Source: a virus. From it: a stretch of 38,144 nt of DNA. Of the stretch, positions 30,597 through 38,071 are shown one piece after another. The translations under genes and the position numbers were made by a program. Under the pieces are notes generated by a model that made no database searches, was not told the DNA's origin, and worked only from the letters and a program-made list of their open reading frames with translations. Numbering within the stretch: the first letter of the stretch is position 1; each line of letters begins with the position of its first letter. The stretch lies in the IMG/VR virus record IMGVR_UViG_3300005916_000006, positions 1 through 38,144 of that record; one strand, given 5' to 3'.

Positions 30597-32189
30597 ATGG
30601 CTAATAATCCAGCGGTACGACTGCCTGTGGCTCTGTCGACTGCGCTGACTGGCGATCTAAATCTTGCCGGCCATAACATCGACTTCCCGACAACTGCGAA
30701 CATTTCAGACTGCCTTGATGAAGACACAATGGCGTCTAACTCTGCTACGAAGCTGGCGACGCAACAATCGATCAAGGCTTATGTCGATGCTAATATCGGT
30801 GGCGGATCAGTAGATACCAGTGGAACGCCTGTTGCTAATGACTTCGCGCGATTCACAGACGCAGACACGATAGCGGGCAGAAGTTACTCGGAAGTGAAAA
30901 CCGACCTGTCTCTAAACAACGTAGAAAACACAGCACTATCGTCTTGGGTTGGCACTGCAAGCATCACGACACTAGGAACAGTAACAACAGCTACTCTCTC
31001 TGCTGGAGCTATTATTGCTGGCGTGACAATGACTCTCGGATCAGATGCCACCAGCGACATGTACTATCGCAGCGCAGGCGGGATATTAACAAGACTTCCT
31101 ATTGGGACCAACGGCCACGTTCTTAAAGTAAATACTGGCGCTCCTGCGTGGGAAGCAGAGGGCGGCGGAACTGCGCATGCGCTAGATTCTGCAACTCATA
31201 CTGACGTCGCTGCAATGACTGAGGCGACAGGAGACATCCTGTACAGAAACGCAGGCGGGAATTGGGATAACGTAGGAATTGGCACAGCTGGATACTATCT
31301 GAAAGTTGTTGGTGGAATCCCTGCTTGGGCCGCTGCTGCCGGTGGAGGTGATCTTCTAGCTGATGGATCGGTTCCTCTTACAGCTGATTGGGATGTTGCA
31401 GCTTATACGATTACAGCATTAAGATTTGCTAGCGATCAAGCCACGGGCACAGCACCGTTCACAGTAGCCAGCACGACCGTTGTGGCGAATCTGAACGCCT
31501 CTCAATTGGAAGGCCATGCAGCAAGCTACTTCCAGACGGCAGATGCTGAACTAACGGCTTTAGCTGGTCTTACATTCGCAGATGACCAAATCATCGTTGG
31601 AACTGGAGCAGGCACTATTGGCATGATTTCATGCACTGGTTTTGCTCAATCGATCCTTGACGACGCTGATGCAGCTACGGCGAGAGCAACTCTTGGAGTT
31701 TCGGATTCTTCTACAACTGTGGCAGGAATAGTCGAACTCACTATAGCATCTGAGGTAGACACGGGCACAAGCGTGACATTGGCAGTGACGCCAGATTCAT
31801 TGGCTGGGTCAAATTATGGAGAAAAAGGTTTCTGCATAGCTCCTGTTGCGAGTGGAACGGCAGTTACGGTTGCTAACGGCACCTATGCGTTCACAATTCC
31901 AGCTACATTCAATGGGTGGGATCTGGTTGACGCAACAGCCTCAGTGACGGACAAGGGAGTCACAGGGGCGACAGACATCCAAGTGAGGAGACGTAGAGCT
32001 GGATCAGACGCCGATATGTTGTCAACCAAAATCACATTGGGCGACGAATTCTTTGCTTCTGATGGGGTTGTTAACGCGTCAAATGATGATGTCAATACTG
32101 GCGACCAAATTTATGTAGACGTAGATGCCATACACAGCGGGACAGCGCCAAATGGTTTGAGCGTGAATCTTGTATTTAGGTTGCCTTAA
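30597..32189 (+). CDS. Large tail fibre protein
   Basis: 530 residues from ATG 30597, the base after the previous stop, with GGAGGCGG just upstream. LTGDLNLAGHNIDFPTTAN and ATQQSIKAYVDANIGGG are typical fibre starts. FARFTDADTIAGRSYSEVKT and two GDILYRNAGGNWDN/SDMYYRSAGGILTR-type repeats follow. Residues about 316-362 (LAGLTFADDQIIVGTGAG, SILDDADAATARATLGV) closely match the fibre at 14256. The last about 120 residues form a beta-rich tip (GTYAFTIPATFNGWDLVDA) that may contact the receptor. Confidence 0.72.
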   Translation: MANNPAVRLPVALSTALTGDLNLAGHNIDFPTTANISDCLDEDTMASNSATKLATQQSIKAYVDANIGGGSVDTSGTPVANDFARFTDADTIAGRSYSEVKTDLSLNNVENTALSSWVGTASITTLGTVTTATLSAGAIIAGVTMTLGSDATSDMYYRSAGGILTRLPIGTNGHVLKVNTGAPAWEAEGGGTAHALDSATHTDVAAMTEATGDILYRNAGGNWDNVGIGTAGYYLKVVGGIPAWAAAAGGGDLLADGSVPLTADWDVAAYTITALRFASDQATGTAPFTVASTTVVANLNASQLEGHAASYFQTADAELTALAGLTFADDQIIVGTGAGTIGMISCTGFAQSILDDADAATARATLGVSDSSTTVAGIVELTIASEVDTGTSVTLAVTPDSLAGSNYGEKGFCIAPVASGTAVTVANGTYAFTIPATFNGWDLVDATASVTDKGVTGATDIQVRRRRAGSDADMLSTKITLGDEFFASDGVVNASNDDVNTGDQIYVDVDAIHSGTAPNGLSVNLVFRLP

Positions 32190-32212
32190 TAAGGCAGAGC
32201 GGGGTGAGATAG

Positions 32213-33472
32213 ATGGCTGCGATTGATGTAGGGGCAGCGGCGATTGACCGCGATTCAGCTGTTACCGCAGGAACTACATATCTGAATATCTCAAACCCGG
32301 TAAATGCCACAGGAATAATTACAAGTTTTGAGATTTACGCATTTACAGGGTACAGCATGACTGGAACCAACAAAGTCGGCACATTTAGTGTTGATGGATC
32401 AGGTAATTACACACCCAATGACTTTGAGACTATCGGAACAGTGACCGCTGGCAGCACGCAGACATTTAGCGGCCTTGACTGCGATGCAACCATTGACGAT
32501 ATAGTTGGAATGTACTTTTCCGTTGGAGGTCTAGAAAAATCTGATACGGGTGGTTCTGGTGTTTGGTATAAGGCTGGAGATCAATTTGGCGCAGGACAGC
32601 AACTGTATTTTCTGTACGACGCTGCTTATGATATAAGTGTATATGGAGAAGGAACTGCTCATGAAGCGCCTACAGTCACGACACAAGCGGCGAGCGCGAT
32701 TGAACAAACCACGGTGACTGGCAATGGGAACATTACAGATACAGGTGGAGTGAACGCTACCAGGCGCGGATTCTGTTATAGGGTCGGAACGTCAGGAGAT
32801 CCAACAACGGCTGATAGCGTCGCGTACGATGACGGCGACTTTGGAACTGGCGCGTACACCAAAGGGCTGACGGGTCTTTCAGCTGCGACAGATTACCGCA
32901 TAAGAGCTTACGCCGTTAACTCTGAGGGTACTAGCTACGGCGTGTCGTATGATTTCGAAACATTAGGCGAACCTATTGATATGGGGGCAGGAGCGATAAA
33001 TCGTGCGTCGTTCTACTCTGATGGACTAACCAGCTTCGGGTTAGACAATCCAGCAAATTTATCTGGAACGATTACCAGCGTAGAGATATGGGCTCATGAT
33101 TCGATGTTAGTAGGCACGATCAAGATCGTTACCGCCTCTAGGGATGGGGCTAAGTTCACGCCGCGTGATTCCGTCACCATTGGGAATGTCACTGCTGGAT
33201 CAAAACAAACAATCACAACCGACGAATCGTCTAACCCTATTGCTCTTGAAGTAAAGGCCGGGGACTACCTCGGCATATACTTTCAAGACGATTCAGGTGG
33301 AGACATCGAAGCAGATTTTGCGGGATTCTCCGGCGTATACTTCAAGAGCGGCGATCAAACTGGCGCAGGAGAACAGACATACACACTATCTGAGGGTACT
33401 GCAATAAGCCTATATGCAACAGGTGACGCGGAATCAGGCGTTCAGGCCAACATTATAATGGCTTGGGGATAA
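32213..33472 (+). CDS. Adhesin-like protein, A-Fn-A, paralogue of 17529
   Basis: 419 residues, same plan as the protein at 17529. A1 starts IDVGAAAIDRDSAV, a fibronectin-like domain lies at about 151-250 (TTQAASAIEQTTVTGNGNIT, then YRIRAYAVNSEGTSYG), and A2 starts near 252 (IDMGAGAINRASF). Both A copies end with QFGAGQQ/QTGAGEQ motifs. The C-terminus (GVQANIIMAWG) differs from its paralogue. It overlaps nothing and lies between a fibre and the tail-tip gene. A pair of such proteins may build two related receptor-binding or decorative structures. Confidence 0.65.
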   Translation: MAAIDVGAAAIDRDSAVTAGTTYLNISNPVNATGIITSFEIYAFTGYSMTGTNKVGTFSVDGSGNYTPNDFETIGTVTAGSTQTFSGLDCDATIDDIVGMYFSVGGLEKSDTGGSGVWYKAGDQFGAGQQLYFLYDAAYDISVYGEGTAHEAPTVTTQAASAIEQTTVTGNGNITDTGGVNATRRGFCYRVGTSGDPTTADSVAYDDGDFGTGAYTKGLTGLSAATDYRIRAYAVNSEGTSYGVSYDFETLGEPIDMGAGAINRASFYSDGLTSFGLDNPANLSGTITSVEIWAHDSMLVGTIKIVTASRDGAKFTPRDSVTIGNVTAGSKQTITTDESSNPIALEVKAGDYLGIYFQDDSGGDIEADFAGFSGVYFKSGDQTGAGEQTYTLSEGTAISLYATGDAESGVQANIIMAWG

Positions 33473-33486
33473 CAGCCGGAGGAAAA

Positions 33487-35133
33487 ATGAGCTATTCAAC
33501 GCTTAGGGGTGTACGGAATCTTGACACGCTGCACGCACTGCCTAGCCAATGGGCGAGCGACTTCAGCGAAGAGGTTCACGTCACGGCTGCTGTTGATACC
33601 GTTGCTCCTCTTACGCCGTCCTCGTTTGCCATTGCCGGAATAGCCGAAGGGATTACCCTGACATGGGTGAACCCTACACTCAACGATGATGGGAACCCGT
33701 GCTATGACCTCTCAGACATTGCGGTGTACCGCTCTGAGTCCGCCAGCATTGTCATAACGGACGATGAGACGTACGACAAAAAGACGCTGGTTGGCACGAC
33801 TGAGGCATACACATATCCCGCAAGCGATACGACGAAGACATACTATTTCGTCATCACGGCTATCGACACAAGCGGCAATGAATCAGCGGCAAGCGCTGAG
33901 CTGAGCGATACGTCAAACACTCCTATTGGTACGGCTCCTGTTATCCCAGATGACGCAAACGGCCTAATCTTCAAAGACTCTATCGGCGGCGACGGCGTTG
34001 TTGAGGGTTACGCCATGATGGGGATAGCCTTCCAGACACCACCATCGAGCGTTGTAGGGCTTCGCAGCATTAGACTGTGGTTCCAGTACACGGACGACGC
34101 AGGGACGAACTGGCGTGATGAGGACGGCAACGTAGATCCTGCACCGTCTTCCTGGGATTCTGGTACTTATTGGACAGAGCTGTTCCCTGAAGGGCTGATT
34201 GGGTGCATGCACAAAGACGTCCTGATGCAGACGAACATCGGCACGCGTGCCTATCGTTATTCCGCCACGTTCATCGGAGAGGACGACACAACCGAAAGCT
34301 CAATACCAGACACGGCAGGCGGCTCGACTACAGTCTGCGCGGCGAACAATAACAACCTAGTAGCCATCTCGATCTTCGCAATGAACATCGTGTGTCTTGG
34401 AGAGGTTGTCGCTGACAGCATCAAGGCGAATGCTATTACTGGCGACAAAATCTCGTCCGCCACTACCATTACGGCAGGAACTGGCAACGACGTTGGTGTG
34501 TTGGACGGCGCTGACGCAACCTATAGAATCTATGCCGGGCATGCAACCCCTGCTTCTGCCCCATTTCGCGTGACGAAGGCCGGGAAGCTGTTTTGTACTG
34601 GCGCTGACATCAGGGGAACGCTAGTAGCTGACGATATTGATTCTGGGACAATGAATTTCGCTCGGATCAGCCCGGCGTCAGTAGAGATCATCGCGACTAT
34701 GATGGAGAACAATTCAGTTGGCTCTTCGGCAATCGTTGATGGCGCTGTAACCGTAAACAAACTCAATATCAATGATACTGTTGTTTTCAAGGACGGAGCG
34801 ACATATCACAACATTACCGGCTGCGATTATATCACAAAGGACATTGCGGCTCACCAGTGGCTAGACCTCGGGAATGGTCTATGGGAAGTGTCATTGACGA
34901 ATTACATCAATATGACATCCGGAGTGAATAAAGACTTCCTGATTTACTCTGGTGGTGATCTGAGGTTGGATTCAGAGGATGATTTAATCGTACAGGTAAA
35001 CGCATCGTCCGTGCTGACTATAACAGGCATCGTGGCGACGGATTCTGTCTCTTTGAAGATCGGGCATGAAGGGCTGATAACCTGTGATGTTGGAGGGGCC
35101 ACTAGATATATTGCATTCAGGGAAGAAGCGTAG
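33487..35133 (+). CDS. Tail tip protein, Fn-III plus J-like C-terminus
   Basis: 548 residues from ATG 33487, with GGAGG at 33478-33482. Residues about 35-145 form a fibronectin-III domain (GITLTWVNPTLNDDG, then TKTYYFVITAIDTSGNESA). Further on, VADSIKANAITGDKIS and SAPFRVTKAGKLFCTGADI with GTLVADDI are typical of the C-terminal part of lambda J-like tip proteins, where fibre chains begin. The end (DSVSLKIGHEGLITCDVGG) is beta-rich. It probably carries the distal fibre and touches the receptor. Confidence 0.68.
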   Translation: MSYSTLRGVRNLDTLHALPSQWASDFSEEVHVTAAVDTVAPLTPSSFAIAGIAEGITLTWVNPTLNDDGNPCYDLSDIAVYRSESASIVITDDETYDKKTLVGTTEAYTYPASDTTKTYYFVITAIDTSGNESAASAELSDTSNTPIGTAPVIPDDANGLIFKDSIGGDGVVEGYAMMGIAFQTPPSSVVGLRSIRLWFQYTDDAGTNWRDEDGNVDPAPSSWDSGTYWTELFPEGLIGCMHKDVLMQTNIGTRAYRYSATFIGEDDTTESSIPDTAGGSTTVCAANNNNLVAISIFAMNIVCLGEVVADSIKANAITGDKISSATTITAGTGNDVGVLDGADATYRIYAGHATPASAPFRVTKAGKLFCTGADIRGTLVADDIDSGTMNFARISPASVEIIATMMENNSVGSSAIVDGAVTVNKLNINDTVVFKDGATYHNITGCDYITKDIAAHQWLDLGNGLWEVSLTNYINMTSGVNKDFLIYSGGDLRLDSEDDLIVQVNASSVLTITGIVATDSVSLKIGHEGLITCDVGGATRYIAFREEA

Positions 35134-35219
35134 TGAATATTTTGAACGGGGATGGCAGTTCTATACAATGGGATAGATATGAACAATGGTCGTTCGTAAC
35201 GTTTAGCTGGAAAATCTGA
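35133..35219 (+). CDS. Possible tiny protein (28 aa)
   Basis: GTG 35133 overlaps the tip protein stop (TAGTG) and runs 28 codons (starts MNILNGDGSSIQWDRYEQW) to TGA 35217. Composition is Trp/Tyr rich, and no ribosome binding site is close. It fills an otherwise empty 96-base gap. Weak support; may not be translated. Confidence 0.3.
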   Translation: MNILNGDGSSIQWDRYEQWSFVTFSWKI

Positions 35220-35229
35220 GGGAGGGAAC

Positions 35230-35715
35230 GTGAAGATACTTGCGGGCAACATCAAACAATTGGCAGACTCACTAGGCGCTATCGTGAGTGCCATCCCGCT
35301 TGAGATAAGCGCGGCGTACAAGCTGATGAAGGTTGCGAAGAAGGTCGGACTTGCACAGAAGGCATTTGAAGCGCGTAGGATTCAACTGCTGAATGAGTTC
35401 GGCCAGACGGAAGACGGCAAGTTGGTAACTGAAGACGGTACGCCGAATGGCCCAGTGAAGTTCGACGAAGGCGAGCAAGAGAAGTTCGGAAAGGCATTCT
35501 CCATTCTAGTGAACGAGGATGTTGAGCTGGACATCAATCCTATCTCGCTTGACCTGCTTACGTTGAGAGCTTCAGGGAATGCATACAAAGGGAAAGACGG
35601 AGAGCCGGTTACGGTTTTGCCGTCAATACTTCTAGGGCTTGACCCGATCATAGAGAAGGATGGCGAAGCTGATGACAAACGGACGGAGCCTGACGAGGGA
35701 CTACACAGGGCATGA
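35230..35715 (+). CDS. Hypothetical phage protein
   Basis: 161 residues from GTG 35230, with GGGAGGG at 35220-35226. N-terminal helices (AAYKLMKVAKKVGLAQKAFEA), then an acidic linker (GQTEDGKLVTEDGTPN) and a NPISLDLLTLRASGN segment with LPSILLGLDPIIE near the end. I have seen small phage proteins of this plan but cannot name a role. It overlaps the holin-like gene by 44 bases, so lysis-related timing is possible. Confidence 0.6.
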   Translation: MKILAGNIKQLADSLGAIVSAIPLEISAAYKLMKVAKKVGLAQKAFEARRIQLLNEFGQTEDGKLVTEDGTPNGPVKFDEGEQEKFGKAFSILVNEDVELDINPISLDLLTLRASGNAYKGKDGEPVTVLPSILLGLDPIIEKDGEADDKRTEPDEGLHRA

Positions 35716-35917
35716 GAGGCGGGAAGAATGCGCTCAGGGCGCGGCCATATCAGTAGAAGTGTCAAACCTGAAGACCTATCAAACGATTCAAAACGGAGCC
35801 TTGGATACGATCAGGAAGCAGTTGTGGGCGCTGGTTATCTTGATGCTGACTACGTTTCTGTCGGCGGCCGGGGCTTTGGCGTTCATGGCGATACAGTACG
35901 GGTTGACTAAAGCGTGA
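35672..35917 (+). CDS. Holin-like (XhlA-type) membrane protein
   Basis: 81 residues from ATG 35672, with AAGGA at 35656-35660; ATG 35660 is possible but overlaps that site. A soluble helical N-terminus (YTGHERREECAQGAAISVE, then a helix) is followed by one hydrophobic segment (about residues 53-77: LWALVILMLTTFLSAAGALAFMA). This is the plan of XhlA-type lysis accessory proteins. No endolysin is seen next to it, so the lysis role is not secure. Confidence 0.55.
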   Translation: MTNGRSLTRDYTGHERREECAQGAAISVEVSNLKTYQTIQNGALDTIRKQLWALVILMLTTFLSAAGALAFMAIQYGLTKA

Positions 35918-35955
35918 CGATACGCTAGGGTCGATCCACGAAAAGGAGCGGAAAC

Positions 35956-36180
35956 ATGTTTACATGGCTCAAGAAGAAGGTTCTCAATGATGTGATTGGT
36001 GGCGCAATTAGCCACTTTGTCACAAAGGAAAATTGGAGGTCGTTCGCGGACATGATCCTTGATGGCCTTGAGGAGCTGGCAGCGCGAACGGACAACACTC
36101 TCGACGATAGGTTTGTTGCTGGAATTCGGAAGGCTCTTGACATTCCAGACGACGACGAAGAGCAGGAGGCAACACAATGA
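35956..36180 (+). CDS. Small hypothetical protein after holin
   Basis: 74 residues from ATG 35956, with AAAGGAG at 35941-35947. Starts FTWLKKKVLNDVIGGAI, an amphipathic helix, then a second helix (ADMILDGLEELAARTDN) and RFVAGIRKALDIPDDDEE with an acidic tail. This resembles a short protein often seen near phage lysis genes; function unknown. Overlaps the exported protein start as ATGA. Confidence 0.6.
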   Translation: MFTWLKKKVLNDVIGGAISHFVTKENWRSFADMILDGLEELAARTDNTLDDRFVAGIRKALDIPDDDEEQEATQ

Positions 36181-36701
36181 AAAAGGCATTAGTTCTATCG
36201 CTTTTGATGTTGGCAATGTCGGCGGTCGCTTTCGCAGGGCCGAGTTTGAATCCGTGGGTTGAGGTGAACGTTCCTGAGATTGTCGGCGGCGTTGTACCAT
36301 CGCCCACTCTGGATGCAGGGATTACGCTCGAGGGGATGCTTTCGCCTGCGTGGTTTATCAACGTCGGATTTACGTATGACGACGCCGATCTTCTAGACTC
36401 AGACAACGACATGGGTTTGGGGTTTGAATCAAACATCGGATTCGACCAACAGGCGATCGTCAACACGGCAGGAACGCTCATCTACGGATGCGAGATTACA
36501 TTCGCGTGCGACATCACCTACAACATGAACTATCCGGCGGACATTCTAATGGTGGCCTTGGTTCCTAGATTCATGACGTCCGGGTATGTTGGTCCGCTCG
36601 AGATATGGGCCGGGCTGAATATCCCGTGGCAGGTATCCACGAGCAACTGGCTATTGCGCCCGTTGTTCGGTCTGAGGATTGACTTCGACATCGATCTGTA
36701 A
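36177..36701 (+). CDS. Exported, probable outer-membrane beta protein
   Basis: 174 residues from ATG 36177 (ATGA overlap). A Sec signal peptide is clear: Lys-Lys at 2-3, a hydrophobic core, and cleavage after AFA at about residue 20. The mature part alternates polar and hydrophobic residues (AGITLEGMLSPAWFINVGFTY, then LEIWAGLNIPW and LFGLRIDFDIDL), which fits a small beta-barrel or surface protein. No terminal aromatic residue is present, so barrel insertion is uncertain. Phage-encoded outer-membrane proteins can block further infection or alter host adhesion. Confidence 0.65.
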   Translation: MKKALVLSLLMLAMSAVAFAGPSLNPWVEVNVPEIVGGVVPSPTLDAGITLEGMLSPAWFINVGFTYDDADLLDSDNDMGLGFESNIGFDQQAIVNTAGTLIYGCEITFACDITYNMNYPADILMVALVPRFMTSGYVGPLEIWAGLNIPWQVSTSNWLLRPLFGLRIDFDIDL

Positions 36702-36712
36702 AAGGCAGCCTG

Positions 36713-36793
36713 ATGAAGGTTGCCCTCCTTGCGCAGTCGCGGGGTAATACGAGTTGCCCCGCGCGCGTTCTCGTACTTGGAGGTGCGGAATGA
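36713..36793 (+). CDS. Possible leader peptide (26 aa)
   Basis: ATG 36713 reads 26 codons (MKVALLAQSRGNTS...) to TGA 36791-36793, which overlaps the lipoprotein start as ATGA. AAAGG at 36700-36704 is eight bases away. It runs through the hairpin at 36738-36763. Could be a leader that couples translation to the lipoprotein, or noise. Confidence 0.3.
   Translation: MKVALLAQSRGNTSCPARVLVLGGAE
36738..36763 (+). other. Strong hairpin before the lipoprotein gene
   Basis: Ten-bp stem CGCGGGGTAA / TTGCCCCGCG (one T-G pair) with a TACGAG loop, in the gap between the exported protein and the lipoprotein. No T-run follows. It lies inside the possible 26-codon leader frame, so translation of the leader would melt it. 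Confidence 0.7.
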
Positions 36794-37638
36794 AGCGAAT
36801 ACTTCTACTTTTCCTGTTAATTGTTCCACTCGGCTGGTTGGCTGGGTGTTTCCCTACAAGCACAGTCAGCACGCTTACTCTGTCCGTTCCCGATTCCTCC
36901 TACCCGCCATGCGAAGTGACCTTGATTGCGCTTGGTGTGACGGGAGGGCAATATACGTTCTCAGTTGAAGGCAAGACGTACACTCAGACCAACAACACGC
37001 TGATCGTTACCATCAATGCGCTGCCAACTGATGTGACGGTAGTTTGGTTCGATGGCAGCGATTCACAGACGACTACTGAGACGATCTGGCTTCGCAATAC
37101 TGGCCCTGTCCCTGGGCGGCTTGTTATCAACTTCATCACTAATCAGTGGACACTGCACGCGAGGGAACGGTACATCATAACCTATCCCCGCGCCTACGAT
37201 CCTGAAGGTGGGCCCATCAAACTAATTGACGCCACAGTCGAGTGGGGGATATACGGAGGGCTTGCCGTGTTCTGCCCTCCTTATACTGGGGCGTTCCCGT
37301 GGGATGGCACGATCGAAGAGTATCACGTCAGGCTTGACACTGGGCGGATGATCTACAATGCCTTCATGTTCATTCAGGGGTGGGGTTTGTTCATCGACAG
37401 TCACAGTTCTAATCCTACGATGCTTCCATACTCGCCGCCTGACTGGGGGGTGTCTGGCTATCCTGGAGGCGCTACATGCGGATTGAAGTGGCCGACAGAT
37501 ACGCGGCAAGGCACAGACGTAACAATCACGACAACGTGGGAAGATGAGCAAGGTGCTACAACGCTGGACGTTCAGATGATACCGGCCAACCCGTACATCG
37601 GGTGTGGATCAGTTCAGACGCCTTCGAGCGTGCTGTGA
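36790..37638 (+). CDS. Lipoprotein, secreted by Sec and lipid-anchored
   Basis: 282 residues from ATG 36790, with TTGGAGGTG at 36778-36786. The signal peptide is MKRILLLFLLIVPLGWLAGC: lipobox LAGC with Cys 20 as the lipidated residue. Residue 21 is Phe, not Asp, so sorting to the outer membrane is expected under the usual E. coli-type rule. The mature part has TLTLSVPDSSYPPCEVTLIA and a PKD-like region, then YITYPRAYDPEGGPIKLIDA and a C-terminal region with six Cys. No enzyme motif. Phage lipoproteins can mask receptors (as T5 Llp does); this is an analogy only. It is coupled to the next gene by GTGA. Confidence 0.72.
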   Translation: MKRILLLFLLIVPLGWLAGCFPTSTVSTLTLSVPDSSYPPCEVTLIALGVTGGQYTFSVEGKTYTQTNNTLIVTINALPTDVTVVWFDGSDSQTTTETIWLRNTGPVPGRLVINFITNQWTLHARERYIITYPRAYDPEGGPIKLIDATVEWGIYGGLAVFCPPYTGAFPWDGTIEEYHVRLDTGRMIYNAFMFIQGWGLFIDSHSSNPTMLPYSPPDWGVSGYPGGATCGLKWPTDTRQGTDVTITTTWEDEQGATTLDVQMIPANPYIGCGSVQTPSSVL

Positions 37639-37727
37639 TCTGGTGGATGCTTGAAGGGATCATTGCAGCGCTGATCGGTATTGTGATTGGGATATTCCTC
37701 GGGTTGTTGACAACCGGGAATCTATAG
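37635..37727 (+). CDS. Tiny membrane peptide (30 aa)
   Basis: GTG 37635 overlaps the lipoprotein stop (GTGA). 30 residues: MIWWMLEGIIAAL then IGIVIGIFLGLLTTGNL, a single hydrophobic helix with Gly-xxx-Gly spacing. ATG 37647 is an alternative. Such peptides can insert in the inner membrane or regulate a partner. No homologue is recognised. Confidence 0.5.
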   Translation: MIWWMLEGIIAALIGIVIGIFLGLLTTGNL

Positions 37728-37850
37728 CCTTGCCATGAGCCCCCACGAGGAAGTTAGCGGGGTCGTAAACGTCTTCAACCGGGCAATTACACCTACAACC
37801 CTATACGAAGGCAATGGGGCCGTACGGACGATGACTGCAAGAGTTGTGTG

Positions 37851-37879
37851 TTGACCGCAAGACAGAGCTGTGCTATGAT
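37851..37879 (+). promoter_or_regulatory. Sigma70-type promoter P3
   Basis: TTGACC at 37851-37856, 17-base spacer, TATGAT at 37874-37879, in the 344-base gap after the membrane peptide gene. Transcription would start near 37886. Confidence 0.75.
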
Positions 37880-37885
37880 GTCCGG

Positions 37886-37968
37886 GTAAACCCGTACTTC
37901 TTCCAGCGTAGTGCGTGTTTCGCTCATTCAGGGAAGGCTCGTTCGTTCGCGGACGGGCTTTTCTGTTT
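37886..37968 (+). ncRNA. Candidate small RNA of about 83 nt
   Basis: Bounded by P3 and the terminator at 37934-37968. A hairpin CGGG-TAAA-CCCG (37883-37894) sits at its 5' end, so the transcript start may lie a few bases upstream. No reading frame with a ribosome binding site is present. May be an independent regulatory RNA of the phage. Confidence 0.45.
37934..37968 (+). terminator. Rho-independent terminator
   Basis: AAGGCTCGTTCG / CGGACGGGCTT pair with a TTCG loop, about 12 bp including G-U pairs, followed by TTTTCTGTTT. Ends the P3 transcript and any read-through from the late operon before promoter P4. Confidence 0.85.
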
Positions 37969-37997
37969 GATAACCCTTTGCAAATCCTTTGCTGCTT

Positions 37998-38036
37998 CCT
38001 CTTGACAAACCTCTCGAAACGTGCTAAGGTAAGTCA
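37998..38036 (+). promoter_or_regulatory. Sigma70-type promoter P4, second copy of the block
   Basis: TTGACA at 38002-38007, 17-base spacer, TAAGGT at 38025-38030. The 39-base block matches 1409-1447 at 32 positions, including both CCTCT boxes and AGTCA after the -10. It starts a new transcript right after the terminator. Confidence 0.75.
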
Positions 38037-38071
38037 TGGACACAGGGAACAGACAACAGGAGGAAAACGAA

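Noticed and set aside
35230-37727. Endolysin expected beside the holin-like gene
   Set aside because: No lysozyme, amidase, peptidase or transglycosylase motif was found in any frame here; it may lie outside the window.
37728-37850. tRNA or tmRNA-like gene in the right-hand gap
   Set aside because: No T-loop consensus, acceptor pairing or cloverleaf could be built from the sequence.
37735-37854. Open frame of 39 codons in the right-hand gap
   Set aside because: No ribosome binding site and it runs into promoter P3; kept as part of the non-coding region.
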